A stretch of 64,000 bases of DNA, from contig CAVUKZ010000004.1 of assembly GCA_963742205.1 (NCBI GenBank), forward strand, positions 310,001 to 374,000, written 5' to 3'. Source of the DNA: WHSW01 sp963742205 (GTDB lineage: Bacteria > Actinomycetota > Thermoleophilia > Solirubrobacterales > 70-9). The position numbers and the translations under genes were made by a program. Below are positions 41,114-48,916 of the stretch, piece after piece (position 1 is the first letter of the stretch; each line of letters begins with the position of its first letter). The notes beneath the pieces were generated by a model that made no database searches, was not told the DNA's origin, and saw nothing but the letters and a program-made list of their open reading frames with translations.

Positions 41114-41638
41114 CTACTGGATGCAGTTCGCGGTCACCGTCAACCCCCACGTCGGCGTCCCAGACGTCGCGACGGCGCGTACCAGCCAGGTGTGCTCGTC
41201 GACGGCATAGCTTCGCTGGACGACGACCGACGGCACGTTGGCCCCGCCGTTGGAGATCACGTAGCCGCCTCCGGTGACCTCTTCACCGTTGGCCGCCAAG
41301 GGGCAGGACACCTGAAGCTCCTTAACCGTGTCCGCGTTGGTGGCCGTGGAACCGACCCACGTACGGGCATGCGATTGCAGCACCCCGTATCGAAATTGGT
41401 GGGCGCCGACCGAGTTTTCAGCGAGATCGGCGCTCGTGAGCCCGCCGCCGTTAGCCCCCTCGTTCTGGACATCGGCGCTACGAACCTGGTTGGTGCCGAT
41501 GTCGACGCTCTTTACCTCCCCGTTGACGATGTCGGTGCTGAAGACCGTGTTCGCGGCATAAGCGGTTCCGCCGGCCACGCGGCGATCAGGAACGCGAGTG
41601 TCGCCATGACGTTGGCGTAACGTCAGGTGCTTTCGCAT
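41114..41638 (-). CDS. Secreted LTYANV-family stalk protein A, signal peptide region out of frame
   Basis: 174 residues. The mature part has AGGTAYAANTVFSTDIVNGEV, then short polar repeats (VDIGTNQVRSADVQN, LTSADLAENSVG), then a C-terminal beta-rich domain with CPLAANGEEVTGGGYVISN and VTANCIQ. The paralogues at 41774 and 43441 start MRxxLTYANV with a hydrophobic core. Here the residues after MRKHLT read as a polar, Arg-rich run, but the expected YANVMATLAFLIA is found in the next frame. One extra T and a second compensating shift about 35 bp later explain it. Either the sequence has two indels or export is lost. A GGAGGAG site precedes the ATG, as in the paralogue. The function is unknown. 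Confidence 0.65.
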   Translation of the reverse strand: MRKHLTLRQRHGDTRVPDRRVAGGTAYAANTVFSTDIVNGEVKSVDIGTNQVRSADVQNEGANGGGLTSADLAENSVGAHQFRYGVLQSHARTWVGSTATNADTVKELQVSCPLAANGEEVTGGGYVISNGGANVPSVVVQRSYAVDEHTWLVRAVATSGTPTWGLTVTANCIQ

Positions 41639-41773
41639 AAGGACTCCTCCCCGAGTTGGCTACGCGCCAAGCCTCTCGCTCAACTGCGACCGCGTCAACC
41701 GAGCAACGCCGCCCGACTGGCGCGACGGTGGCGAAGCACCCTGCAGCTGTGTGAGCGAGCGGCCCAGATCGGC

Positions 41774-42433
41774 CTACTCGTCCGGCCGGTAACTGATCCC
41801 GTCGAGCGTGACGTACTTCCCGGTCGCGCTGCAATTGGAAGCCGAGGCGTCACAGTCGGTGACCAGCGCGAGGAGGCCGTTCGGGCCCACGTCGACTCGC
41901 GCCGGCGCGACTTGTCGGCCCTCGGAGGAGACGCTGCCGACGCTCGCGAAGGCTCGCCGGGAGGCAGGCCGGTAGCCGGTGGGCAGGCGGAAAATCGGCC
42001 TCTGAAGCGGCGCGTCCGCGGACTGCTCGGTGTTCTGAACGAGTCCTCTGAGGTGCACGACGCCGAGTTGATCCTTGTAGAAGGCAGCGGTCGCGTACGC
42101 GCCGCCGACGCTGTGCCAGGGAACGGCGCCACCCATATCCGGGGCGCTGCAGAAGACGGCCGTCATGGTCGGGTCGAAGCAGAGGTTCTCGGTCGTCGAG
42201 CCGGGGGCAATCTCGTTCCAGGGCTCGGGCGCCTCCAGATCCACGGGCGTCACCTGGCGGTTCGCGATCTTGCCCGTTCGGACCGCGCTGTCGGCGAGGT
42301 CCCGCGTCTTCACCTCGCCGTTGACGATGTCGGAGCTGAAGACGGTGTTCGCGGCGTAGGCAACGCCACCGGTCAACGCGCCGATGGCAAGCAGCGTCAC
42401 CATCACGTTCGCGTAGGTCAGATGTCTGCGCAT
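41774..42433 (-). CDS. Secreted LTYANV-family stalk protein B
   Basis: 219 residues. The signal peptide is MRRHLTYANVMVTLLAIGAL, then TGGVAYA with cleavage after AYA. The stalk has VFSSDIVNGEVKTRDLADSAVRTGKIANRQV, a pentapeptide-like pattern. The C-terminal domain (about 75-219) holds WNEIAPGS, FYKDQLGVVHLRGLVQN, FRLPTGYRPASRRAFASVGS and GKYVTLDGISYRPDE, which resembles beta-sandwich domains found at the tips of phage-tail or adhesin proteins. Cys residues (LCFDP, VFCSAP, DCDASASNC) could pair. A GGAGGAG site precedes the ATG. The function is unknown; surface display is inferred. Confidence 0.75.
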   Translation of the reverse strand: MRRHLTYANVMVTLLAIGALTGGVAYAANTVFSSDIVNGEVKTRDLADSAVRTGKIANRQVTPVDLEAPEPWNEIAPGSTTENLCFDPTMTAVFCSAPDMGGAVPWHSVGGAYATAAFYKDQLGVVHLRGLVQNTEQSADAPLQRPIFRLPTGYRPASRRAFASVGSVSSEGRQVAPARVDVGPNGLLALVTDCDASASNCSATGKYVTLDGISYRPDE

Positions 42434-42644
42434 AAGGACTCCTCCGAGCCGGCGTGCGATCTCGGGGCGACCGCACGGGCCTCCCGATGCCGGCGTCATA
42501 CGGTCGACGACGCAGACGCTTCGAAGATGCTGCGCGTCGAATACGCGTCCGGGTCAAGCACGAAGCTCGCGACGTCGCGGCCGCACGTCGCCGACGGCTG
42601 CATCGGCTGCGGCCTGAGCGCCGGACACGTCTGCCCTAGGCGGG

Positions 42645-42965
42645 TTACGAAGCGGCGAGACCGAAGCCGCGCCTCAGAATCGCAATCACGCGCTGGCGAG
42701 CCTCCGTGTCCACGTTCCGGATCTCCCGCGGATGGCGAACCAAGTCGCCGACGAACTCTTGGAGGAAGTCCTGGTCCTCCTTGGAGAGATTGCTCCAGAA
42801 CGTGGCGACCTGCTTCCCTCGGGCTATCAGCCAGGGAATCAGGACCCTCCCGATCCAACGGAGGATCTCCCCCCACTTGATCTCAGACGAGCCGGCCTTG
42901 GCGCTCCCACCGCCGCCGGAGGTAAGTCCCGCGACCTGGGCGCGGAGATCATCGAACGTCGCCAT
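42645..42965 (-). CDS. Hypothetical small protein
   Basis: 106 residues: MATFDDLRAQVAGLTSGGGG, a short linker, a moderately hydrophobic helix (ILRWIGRVLIPWLIARG, about 34-50) and a basic C-terminal half (NLSKEDQDFLQEFVGDLVRHPREI, then RQRVIAILRRGFG). The helix could insert in a membrane or be amphipathic. It lies in the accessory segment next to a Rieske gene on the same strand, 32 bp upstream of this start. I do not recognise it. Confidence 0.55.
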   Translation of the reverse strand: MATFDDLRAQVAGLTSGGGGSAKAGSSEIKWGEILRWIGRVLIPWLIARGKQVATFWSNLSKEDQDFLQEFVGDLVRHPREIRNVDTEARQRVIAILRRGFGLAAS

Positions 42966-42997
42966 GCGAAGAGCGTATCCCGGGTTCGGCTTGGATT

Positions 42998-43348
42998 TCA
43001 GTCGCGCACGTAGACCTTGCCGTCGCGCTCGACGACCTCGGCTCGACGCAGCGGCCACAGCTTCGTCAGCTGGATGAACGCGCCGTCGAGCCCTGGCACC
43101 TTCTCGTATCCCCCCTGTGGCCCGACGACCATCCGACCGGTTGCTGGGTCGTAGCGGGACTGGTGCCATGGGCAGACGAGGCAACCGTCCTCGTCGATCT
43201 CGCCGTTCGCGAGATCCGCGCGAAGGTGGCGGCACTTTCGTGACACGGCGTGGCGCTCGCCGTTCACGTTGAGCACCGCCCAGTCTCCGACTCCCCGGAC
43301 CGATCCGGGTCCGAGCTCCTCAACGGTTCCAACGAGTTCCTCTGACAT
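42998..43348 (-). CDS. Stand-alone Rieske [2Fe-2S] ferredoxin-like protein
   Basis: 116 residues with a complete Rieske motif: CRH (about 38-40) and CPWH (about 58-61), separated by about 17 residues, which bind one 2Fe-2S cluster through two Cys and two His. The rest (GTVEELGPGSVRGVGDWAVLNVNGERHAVS before; GRMVVGPQGGYEKVPG after) is typical of small Rieske ferredoxins that feed oxygenases or act in redox sensing. No oxygenase is nearby. The ATG at 43348 gives the normal N-terminus. Confidence 0.85.
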   Translation of the reverse strand: MSEELVGTVEELGPGSVRGVGDWAVLNVNGERHAVSRKCRHLRADLANGEIDEDGCLVCPWHQSRYDPATGRMVVGPQGGYEKVPGLDGAFIQLTKLWPLRRAEVVERDGKVYVRD

Positions 43349-43440
43349 CTGGCGATTCCCCTCTCGGTCGCGGCTCACGCAGCCGTAGCTGATCCTCGAC
43401 CGCCGCGCTCGCGGTGTCAAATGACTCGCGATCTGCGCCG

Positions 43441-44124
43441 TCAGTTGGTCGGAGTCGTCACGCAGACGGTGCTCCAGCCGGTGGTCTCCTGATCGCTGAA
43501 GCCCGGAGCGGCGCCGCCGGGCGCGACGATCCAGGCGTAGAAGTCGTTGGTGCCATCCGAACTCGGCATGGTGAACGACTCCTCGGTCCAGAAGAAAGCG
43601 GCGGCTACGGGCGGGAGGTCGTAGTTCTCGACCAACGAGAGCGCCTCACCAAAGGACGGCAGTCGCATCTCCATGTTCGCGCAGACATCGAGTGCCTCAC
43701 GCCAGCTGACCTGCTCGTCCGGGTCTTTGAAGCAGAGCTCGCCGAAACGGACACTGCCATGGGTACAGGTATCGACGCCGCTCTGATTCGCGACGTCGTC
43801 GCCGGTCAGGTCTCCGTCGTTGACCTCGCTGCTGTGAATCGTTCCGTCGAGGACGTCGTTGCCGCGGAGCGACTCCGGCGCAATGTCGCTGCCGCTCAGC
43901 GACGAGTCCTGGATGTCAACGCCGACGAGCCCACCGCCGCTGACGCGTTGATTGCGCACGTCGGCGCTGCTGACCTGGTTGTCCTTGAGGTCGGCGCTGA
44001 GCAGCGACTCGTTGATGACGTCGTTGCTGCCGATCGTGTTCGCGGCGTAGGCCGCGCCACCCCCAAGGATCAGGACCAGGCACAGCGTCGAGATCACATT
44101 GGCGTAGGTCAGACGTGTGCGCAT
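43441..44124 (-). CDS. Secreted LTYANV-family stalk protein C with C-type-lectin-like C-terminus
   Basis: 227 residues. The signal peptide is MRTRLTYANVISTLCLVLIL, then GGGAAYA. The stalk is a run of about ten pentapeptide-like units (NDVINESLLSADLKDNQV, VDIQDSSLSGSDIAPESL, SSEVNDGDLTGDDVAN). The C-terminal domain (about 120-227) has CTHGSVRFGELCF, SWREALDVCANMEMRLPSFGEAL, FFWTEES and DFYAWIVAPG, with a last Cys near STVCV. The order W..A...C....RLPS..EA......FWT......YAW....C fits a C-type-lectin-like fold. Surface adhesion or ligand binding is inferred. It is divergent from mutM. Confidence 0.75.
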   Translation of the reverse strand: MRTRLTYANVISTLCLVLILGGGAAYAANTIGSNDVINESLLSADLKDNQVSSADVRNQRVSGGGLVGVDIQDSSLSGSDIAPESLRGNDVLDGTIHSSEVNDGDLTGDDVANQSGVDTCTHGSVRFGELCFKDPDEQVSWREALDVCANMEMRLPSFGEALSLVENYDLPPVAAAFFWTEESFTMPSSDGTNDFYAWIVAPGGAAPGFSDQETTGWSTVCVTTPTN

Positions 44125-44225
44125 GGCGTTCCTCCCGGTTTGATCGTCAGCCGAGCCTCCCGGTTCGGCTCCCGTCGCACAGGACATCCGTCACGCTTCG
44201 GCCCCCACCCGCTTCAATTGGAGGC

Positions 44226-45149
44226 GTGCCCGAGCTTCCCGAGGTCGAGACCGTTCGTCGCCAGCTCGAGCCCGAGCTCGTGGGGCGGACGATCGACAGC
44301 GCGGAGATCCTCGACGAGCGCTGGACGCGCCCCGAGCCGCCCGCGGCCACCGAGGAGGCGCTCGTCGGGAGGCGGATCGAGTCGGTCGGGCGCCGCGGGA
44401 AGTACCTCATCGTGCGGCTCGACGACGGGGCGTCGTTGGTCATGCACCTGCGGATGACCGGCAACCTGCTCCTCCGCGCCCCGGGGGCGGACCTCGTCGC
44501 CGACCTGATGGAGTCCGACCGCCTGGGCGGCCCGCGGTTGTACGAATCGCACCCGGACGCGCGCCACCTGCGGGTGCGGATCGTGCTCGACGACGAGAGC
44601 GAGCTCTGGTTCACCGACGCGCGGCGATTCGGTCACGGTGTGGTTCTCGCCGCTGACGAGCTCGACGACTACTTCGCCTCCCGCCTCGGGATCGAGCCGC
44701 TGGACGGGGCGCTGACCCCACAGGCGCTTTGCGAGCTGGCGGCCGACCGACGCGCGCCGTTGAAGTCGTTTCTGCTCAACCAGACGCGGGTCTCGGGGAT
44801 CGGGAACATCTACGCGGACGAGGCGCTCTGGCGCGCCCGCCTGCACCCGCTCTCGCCGGCGGGGTCGATGAAGCTCGAGCACTGCGAGGACCTGGCGCAG
44901 GGGATCGTCGAGGCGCTCGAGGCGGGGCTGGAACTCGGGGGCTCGTCGATCGACGACTACCGCGACGCCCGCGGCGAGCGCGGCGGGATGCAGGACGAGT
45001 TCCTGGTCCACACCCGCGAGGGCCAGGAGTGCCTGCGTTGCGACGGGATCATCCGCCGGATCGTCGTCTCGGGCCGCTCCACCTACTTCTGCCCGGGCTG
45101 CCAGAAGCGGTTGCGCGCCCGGCCGCGACGGCGCAAGGCGCGGGCGTGA
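44226..45149 (+). CDS. mutM: Formamidopyrimidine-DNA glycosylase
   Basis: Bifunctional base-excision-repair enzyme removing 8-oxoguanine and formamidopyrimidines. It has 307 residues. The GTG start gives the essential N-terminal Pro-Glu (PELPEVETVRR) after Met removal; Pro is the Schiff-base nucleophile. The conserved Lys is in GRRGKYLIV (about 60), the helix-two-turn-helix has FLLNQTRVSGIGNIYADEALW (about 178-198), and the zinc finger is CLRCDGIIRR...YFCPGCQ (about 263-288). A basic tail (KRLRARPRRRKARA) extends past the usual end. It overlaps the next start (GTGA). The location next to recO and dgt suggests a genome-maintenance cluster. Confidence 0.96.
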   Translation: MPELPEVETVRRQLEPELVGRTIDSAEILDERWTRPEPPAATEEALVGRRIESVGRRGKYLIVRLDDGASLVMHLRMTGNLLLRAPGADLVADLMESDRLGGPRLYESHPDARHLRVRIVLDDESELWFTDARRFGHGVVLAADELDDYFASRLGIEPLDGALTPQALCELAADRRAPLKSFLLNQTRVSGIGNIYADEALWRARLHPLSPAGSMKLEHCEDLAQGIVEALEAGLELGGSSIDDYRDARGERGGMQDEFLVHTREGQECLRCDGIIRRIVVSGRSTYFCPGCQKRLRARPRRRKARA

Positions 45150-46456
45150 GCGAGCCGCCGCCCCCGCCGGAGGGCTTTTCGATCGGGCATTGGACCGATT
45201 CCGTCGGGCGGACGGGGTGCACCGCGGTGATCGCCCCGCCGGGCAGCCGTGGCGGCGTCGACGTTCGGGGCGGCGGTCCCGGCACGCGTGAGACGGACAT
45301 CATCGGCCCGCTGGCCGGCGGGGCGGAGGTGAGCGGGGTGATGCTCACCGGAGGCAGCGCCTACGGGCTGGGCACCGCCGACGGCGCGATGCGCTGGCTC
45401 GAGGAGCGCCACCGCGGCTACCGCACACCTGGCGGGCTGGTGCCGATCGTGCCTGCGGCGGTGATCTACGACCTGGTCGAGGGCGACTCTCAGGCGCGCC
45501 CCGACGCGGACGCCGGCTACGCGGCCTGCGAGGCGGCGAGGCCTGACGTCCCCGAGCGGGGCAGGGTCGGGGCCGGGACGGGCGCCGCCGTGGGCAAGAT
45601 CCTCGGCCGCGAGCGCTCGACGCCGGCCGGTGTCGGGTACGCGGCCGCGCGCTCGGGCCTGGGGACGACGGTCGCCGCGATCGCCGTGGTCAACGCGTTC
45701 GGCGACGTGATCGGCGCCGACGGGGCGGTCCTGGCCGGCGCCCACGGCGACGACGACGAGACCGTGCCCACGACGGCGGCGCTCGCCTCGATGACCGAGG
45801 CGCCCGACTGGACCAGGGTGGAGGAGCTGAACACGACCCTCGTCTGCGTGCTCACCGACGCGCCGCTCGACCGGCCGGGGTGCGCGCGCGTGGCCCGGAT
45901 GGCGAGCGGCGGCGTGGCGCGCGCCGTCGACCCGGTGTTCTCGAGCGTCGACGGCGACGTCGCGTTCTGCCTCGCCTCGGGCGAGCTCGCCGGGCCGCCG
46001 AACCGGTTCGTCTCGGTCTCGGTCGGCGCACTCGCCGCGACCGTGACCGCGGCGGCGATCCGCGACTCGGTGCGGGCGCGCGGCGCAATAGGCTCGTCGC
46101 CGATGGCGATCGACGAATTCATCCTCCGCCGGTTCGAGGAACCCGACGAGGTGCGCGAGTTCCCGCTCGGCCGCTTTGAGCTGATCGAGCTCGGTGGGAT
46201 GACGCTCGGCCGGGCGACGTACGAGCCCGGTTGGCGCTGGAGCGAGCACGTGGGCTCGGAGCCCGACGCTCGCTGCCAGGTCGAGCACCTGGGCATCGTG
46301 ATCTCGGGGCGCGCGGCGGTCGCCGGCCCCGATTACGAGGGCGTCATGGGCCCCGGGGACGTATTCGCCGTGCCGCCCGATCACGACAGCTGGGTGGTCG
46401 GCGACGAGCCCTACGTCTCGCTTCACTTCCTGGGCGCCGACACCTACGCCTCCTAG
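45146..46456 (+). CDS. P1 (DmpA-like, S58) peptidase joined to a cupin domain
   Basis: 436 residues in one open frame. Residues 1-310 are a P1 peptidase of the self-processing DmpA/ornithine-acetyltransferase-like fold: HWTDSVGRTGCTAVIAPPG, VSGVMLTGGSAYGL, VGAGTGAAVGKILG, TTVAAIAVVNAFGDV, and NTTLVCVLTDAPLDRP with the likely Thr nucleophile, then DGDVAFCLASGE. Residues 320-436 are a cupin: LIELGGMTLGRATYEPGWRW, HVG, CQVEHLGIVISGRAAV and GPGDVFAVPPDHDSWVVG. The joint reads ARGAIGSSPMAIDEF. A one-base shift there would give a stop (TAG) just before that ATG, so this may be two genes joined by an indel. The GTG overlaps the mutM stop. Confidence 0.8.
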   Translation: MSEPPPPPEGFSIGHWTDSVGRTGCTAVIAPPGSRGGVDVRGGGPGTRETDIIGPLAGGAEVSGVMLTGGSAYGLGTADGAMRWLEERHRGYRTPGGLVPIVPAAVIYDLVEGDSQARPDADAGYAACEAARPDVPERGRVGAGTGAAVGKILGRERSTPAGVGYAAARSGLGTTVAAIAVVNAFGDVIGADGAVLAGAHGDDDETVPTTAALASMTEAPDWTRVEELNTTLVCVLTDAPLDRPGCARVARMASGGVARAVDPVFSSVDGDVAFCLASGELAGPPNRFVSVSVGALAATVTAAAIRDSVRARGAIGSSPMAIDEFILRRFEEPDEVREFPLGRFELIELGGMTLGRATYEPGWRWSEHVGSEPDARCQVEHLGIVISGRAAVAGPDYEGVMGPGDVFAVPPDHDSWVVGDEPYVSLHFLGADTYAS

Positions 46457-46500
46457 ATCACTGATCGAGATCCGTCCGCCCCGTCGGCGAGCCTTACGGG

Positions 46501-47238
46501 GTGCCGGGGAAGTTCAAGACCGAGGCCATCGTGCTCCGCAGCATCCGCTACGGGGAGGCCGATCGCGTTCTGCATCTCTACACGATTACCCGGGGCCGGA
46601 TCGGGGCGATCGCCAAGGGCGTGCGCCGCCCGCGCTCGCGCTTTGGCGGCCGGCTGGAGCCGTTCTTTCGCGTCGACCTGGTGCTCCACGAGGGGCGCGG
46701 TGAGCTCTCGACCGTGACCGCCGCCCACACGGTCGCCGCCCATCCCAATCTGCGGTCCGACGGCGCCGCGCTCGATGCCGCCGCCCGGGGCTGCGACGCC
46801 GTGCTGCGGCTCTGCGACTCCGAGGAGGCCAACCCCGCCGCCTACAACCTTCTCTGCCGCTATCTGTCGATCCTCGACGGCTCCGAGTCGGTCGCCGGCG
46901 ACGGTGCGGGCGACGGCGCCACGGGCCTGGCGACAGCCCTTGCCTTCCGACTGAAGCTGGCGCTGACGACCGGGTTCGCACCCGAACTGAGCTCCTGCGC
47001 GCGTTGCGGCGAGGGCGACGGGCTCGCCGGCTTCTCCGGCGCCGCGGGCGGGGTGGTCTGCGACGCCTGCGGCGGCTTCGCCCTCTCGGGCGAGGCGCAC
47101 GGGTTCATGGTCGACGCCCTCGGCCGCCCGCTGGCCCAGGCGCCGACGGCAAGCCCCGGGGCCCTGCGCCAGGCCGAGCGCGCGATCGGCGAGACGCTCG
47201 AGCACCACGCGCACGTCCAGCTTCGCGCCGCGGCCTGA
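46501..47238 (+). CDS. recO: DNA repair protein RecO
   Basis: Recombination mediator that loads RecA on SSB-coated gaps with RecR. It has 245 residues. The N-terminal OB fold has FKTEAIVLRSIRYGEADRVL and GRIGAIAKGVRRPRSRFGGRLEPF (1-60). The helical middle contains LCRYLSILD, and the zinc finger is CARCG (about 166) with CDACGG (about 187). GTG start at 46501, 44 bp after the cupin gene. The C-terminus is slightly short. Its position before dgt and dnaG is common in actinobacteria. Confidence 0.93.
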   Translation: MPGKFKTEAIVLRSIRYGEADRVLHLYTITRGRIGAIAKGVRRPRSRFGGRLEPFFRVDLVLHEGRGELSTVTAAHTVAAHPNLRSDGAALDAAARGCDAVLRLCDSEEANPAAYNLLCRYLSILDGSESVAGDGAGDGATGLATALAFRLKLALTTGFAPELSSCARCGEGDGLAGFSGAAGGVVCDACGGFALSGEAHGFMVDALGRPLAQAPTASPGALRQAERAIGETLEHHAHVQLRAAA

Positions 47239-47282
47239 GCCGCCCAGCGCGTCGGTAACGCCCGGTCGGGGAAGATCGCAGG

Positions 47283-47921
47283 ATGGACGAGCGCCGCATC
47301 GACATCTACGAGACCCTCGGCGGGCCACAGGGAATCGCCGACTCGAGCATCCCGGCGCTCGTCTTCGTCGCCGTCTACACGCTCGGGGGCGACGACATCT
47401 CGACGGCGGCGTGGGCCGCGGTCGCCGCCGGGGCCCTGATCGCGGCGATCCGCATCGTCCGTCGCGAGCCGTTGCGGTTCGCGGCCGCCGGCTTTGCCGG
47501 CGTCGCCTTGGCGGCGTTCGTCGCCGACCGCACCGGCCGCGCCGAGGACTTCTTCCTGCCGGGCCTGCTGCTGAACGCCGCTTACGGGGGCGCGTACCTG
47601 ATCTCGATCATCGTCCGCTGGCCGCTGCTCGGGCTGATCCTCGGCCCGCTGACCGGCGAGGGATTGCGCTGGCGCGATGACCCCGACCGCGTGCGTCGCT
47701 ACACGCAGGCGAGCTGGGTCTGGGTCGGCGTGTTCGCGCTGCGGCTGGCGGTCCAGCTCCCGCTCTATCTGGCGGGCGCCGTGCTGGCCCTCGGGATCGC
47801 GCGTACGGCGATGGGGTTGCCGATCTTCCTCGTCGCCATCTGGCTCTCCTACCTGATTCTCGAGCGGGGCTCCAAGCCCGCCGAGGGCGGCGGGAGCGCG
47901 CGTATGCTCAACGGGAATTGA
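47283..47921 (+). CDS. DUF3159 family membrane protein
   Basis: 212 residues with five to six membrane helices. The N-terminal LGGPQGIADSSIPALVFVAVYTL is the DUF3159 landmark, followed by helices at about 42-60, 62-82, 95-115, 140-165 and 172-195 and the loop WRDDPDRVRRYTQASWVWVGVFALRLAVQ, which also fits the family. The family is restricted to actinobacteria-like genomes and its function is unknown. The stop overlaps the dgt start (TTGA), which indicates coupled translation. Confidence 0.85.
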   Translation: MDERRIDIYETLGGPQGIADSSIPALVFVAVYTLGGDDISTAAWAAVAAGALIAAIRIVRREPLRFAAAGFAGVALAAFVADRTGRAEDFFLPGLLLNAAYGGAYLISIIVRWPLLGLILGPLTGEGLRWRDDPDRVRRYTQASWVWVGVFALRLAVQLPLYLAGAVLALGIARTAMGLPIFLVAIWLSYLILERGSKPAEGGGSARMLNGN

Positions 47922-48916
47922 GCGTCACGGACGCACAGAGGGAGGGAGAGCTCAGGGCGCGCGTCGAGCGCTGGGAGGAGGAGTTCCTGGCCGCCGGCGC
48001 GACCCGCTCGTACCCCGCCGATCGCCGCGAGCCCGAGCCCGACAGCCCGGTGCGCACTCCGTTTCAGCGTGACCGCGACCGGATCGCGCACTCGAAGGCC
48101 TTCCGGCGGCTGAAGCACAAGACGCAGGTGTTCATCGCGCCCGAGGGCGACCACTACCGGACCCGGCTCACCCACACGCTCGAGACCTGCTTCATCGCCC
48201 GCACCGTGGCCAGGGCGCTGGCGCTGAACGAGGACCTCACCGAGGCCATCGGGCTCGGGCACGACCTCGGCCACCCGCCGTTCGGACACATCGGGGAGGA
48301 GGCGCTCGATCGCGCGCTGCGCGAGCGCGGTGACGAGGAGGGCTTTCGCCACAACCTGCATTCGCTGCGCGTCGTCGACGAGCTCGAGCGCGACGGCGAG
48401 GGGCTGAACCTGACCGAGCCGGTCCGCGACGGGATCCTCAACCACACCGGCCCGAACAAGCCCGCGACCCTCGAGGGCCGCGTGGTGCGGCTCGTCGACC
48501 GGGTCGCCTACATCAACCACGACATCGACGACGCCGTGCGCGCCGGGATCCTCGCCGAGGCCGACCTGCCCGCGGCGGAGATCGAGCTGCTCGGCCCGAC
48601 CGGATCGGCGCGGATCGACACCCTCGTGCGCGACATCGTCGCCACCTCGCGCGAGTCCGGGGACGTGTCGCAATCGGACGAGATCGGCGGGGCGATGCTG
48701 CGGCTGCGCAAGTTCATGTTCGACCGCGTCTACCTCGGCCCCGAGGCGCGCGGCGAGCACGATCGCGTTCACCGCACGCTCCGCGCGCTCTTCGACTACT
48801 ACCTCGAGGAAGGAGACGACCAGCAGGAGGTCGTCGACTACATCGCCGGGATGACCGACCGCTACGCGATCGCGACCTTCAGGCGCGTCGCGCTCCCCGA
48901 GGAGTCGCGGCTGTGA
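47918..48916 (+). CDS. dgt: Deoxyguanosinetriphosphate triphosphohydrolase-like HD protein
   Basis: Cleaves dGTP or other dNTPs to the nucleoside and triphosphate. It has 332 residues. The HD metal site is complete: RTRLTHTLE (His, about 84), GLGHDLGHPPFGHIGEEAL (His-Asp, about 110) and LVDRVAYINHDIDDAV (Asp, about 195). The N-terminal RTPFQRDRDRIAHSKAFRRLKHKTQVF is diagnostic. The start is TTG overlapping DUF3159, and the stop overlaps the dnaG GTG. The dgt-dnaG order is the usual actinobacterial arrangement. Confidence 0.95.
   Translation: MSVTDAQREGELRARVERWEEEFLAAGATRSYPADRREPEPDSPVRTPFQRDRDRIAHSKAFRRLKHKTQVFIAPEGDHYRTRLTHTLETCFIARTVARALALNEDLTEAIGLGHDLGHPPFGHIGEEALDRALRERGDEEGFRHNLHSLRVVDELERDGEGLNLTEPVRDGILNHTGPNKPATLEGRVVRLVDRVAYINHDIDDAVRAGILAEADLPAAEIELLGPTGSARIDTLVRDIVATSRESGDVSQSDEIGGAMLRLRKFMFDRVYLGPEARGEHDRVHRTLRALFDYYLEEGDDQQEVVDYIAGMTDRYAIATFRRVALPEESRL

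Noticed and set aside
42998..43348. Rieske protein as part of a ring-hydroxylating dioxygenase operon
   Set aside because: No oxygenase alpha or beta subunit or reductase gene is nearby; it appears stand-alone.
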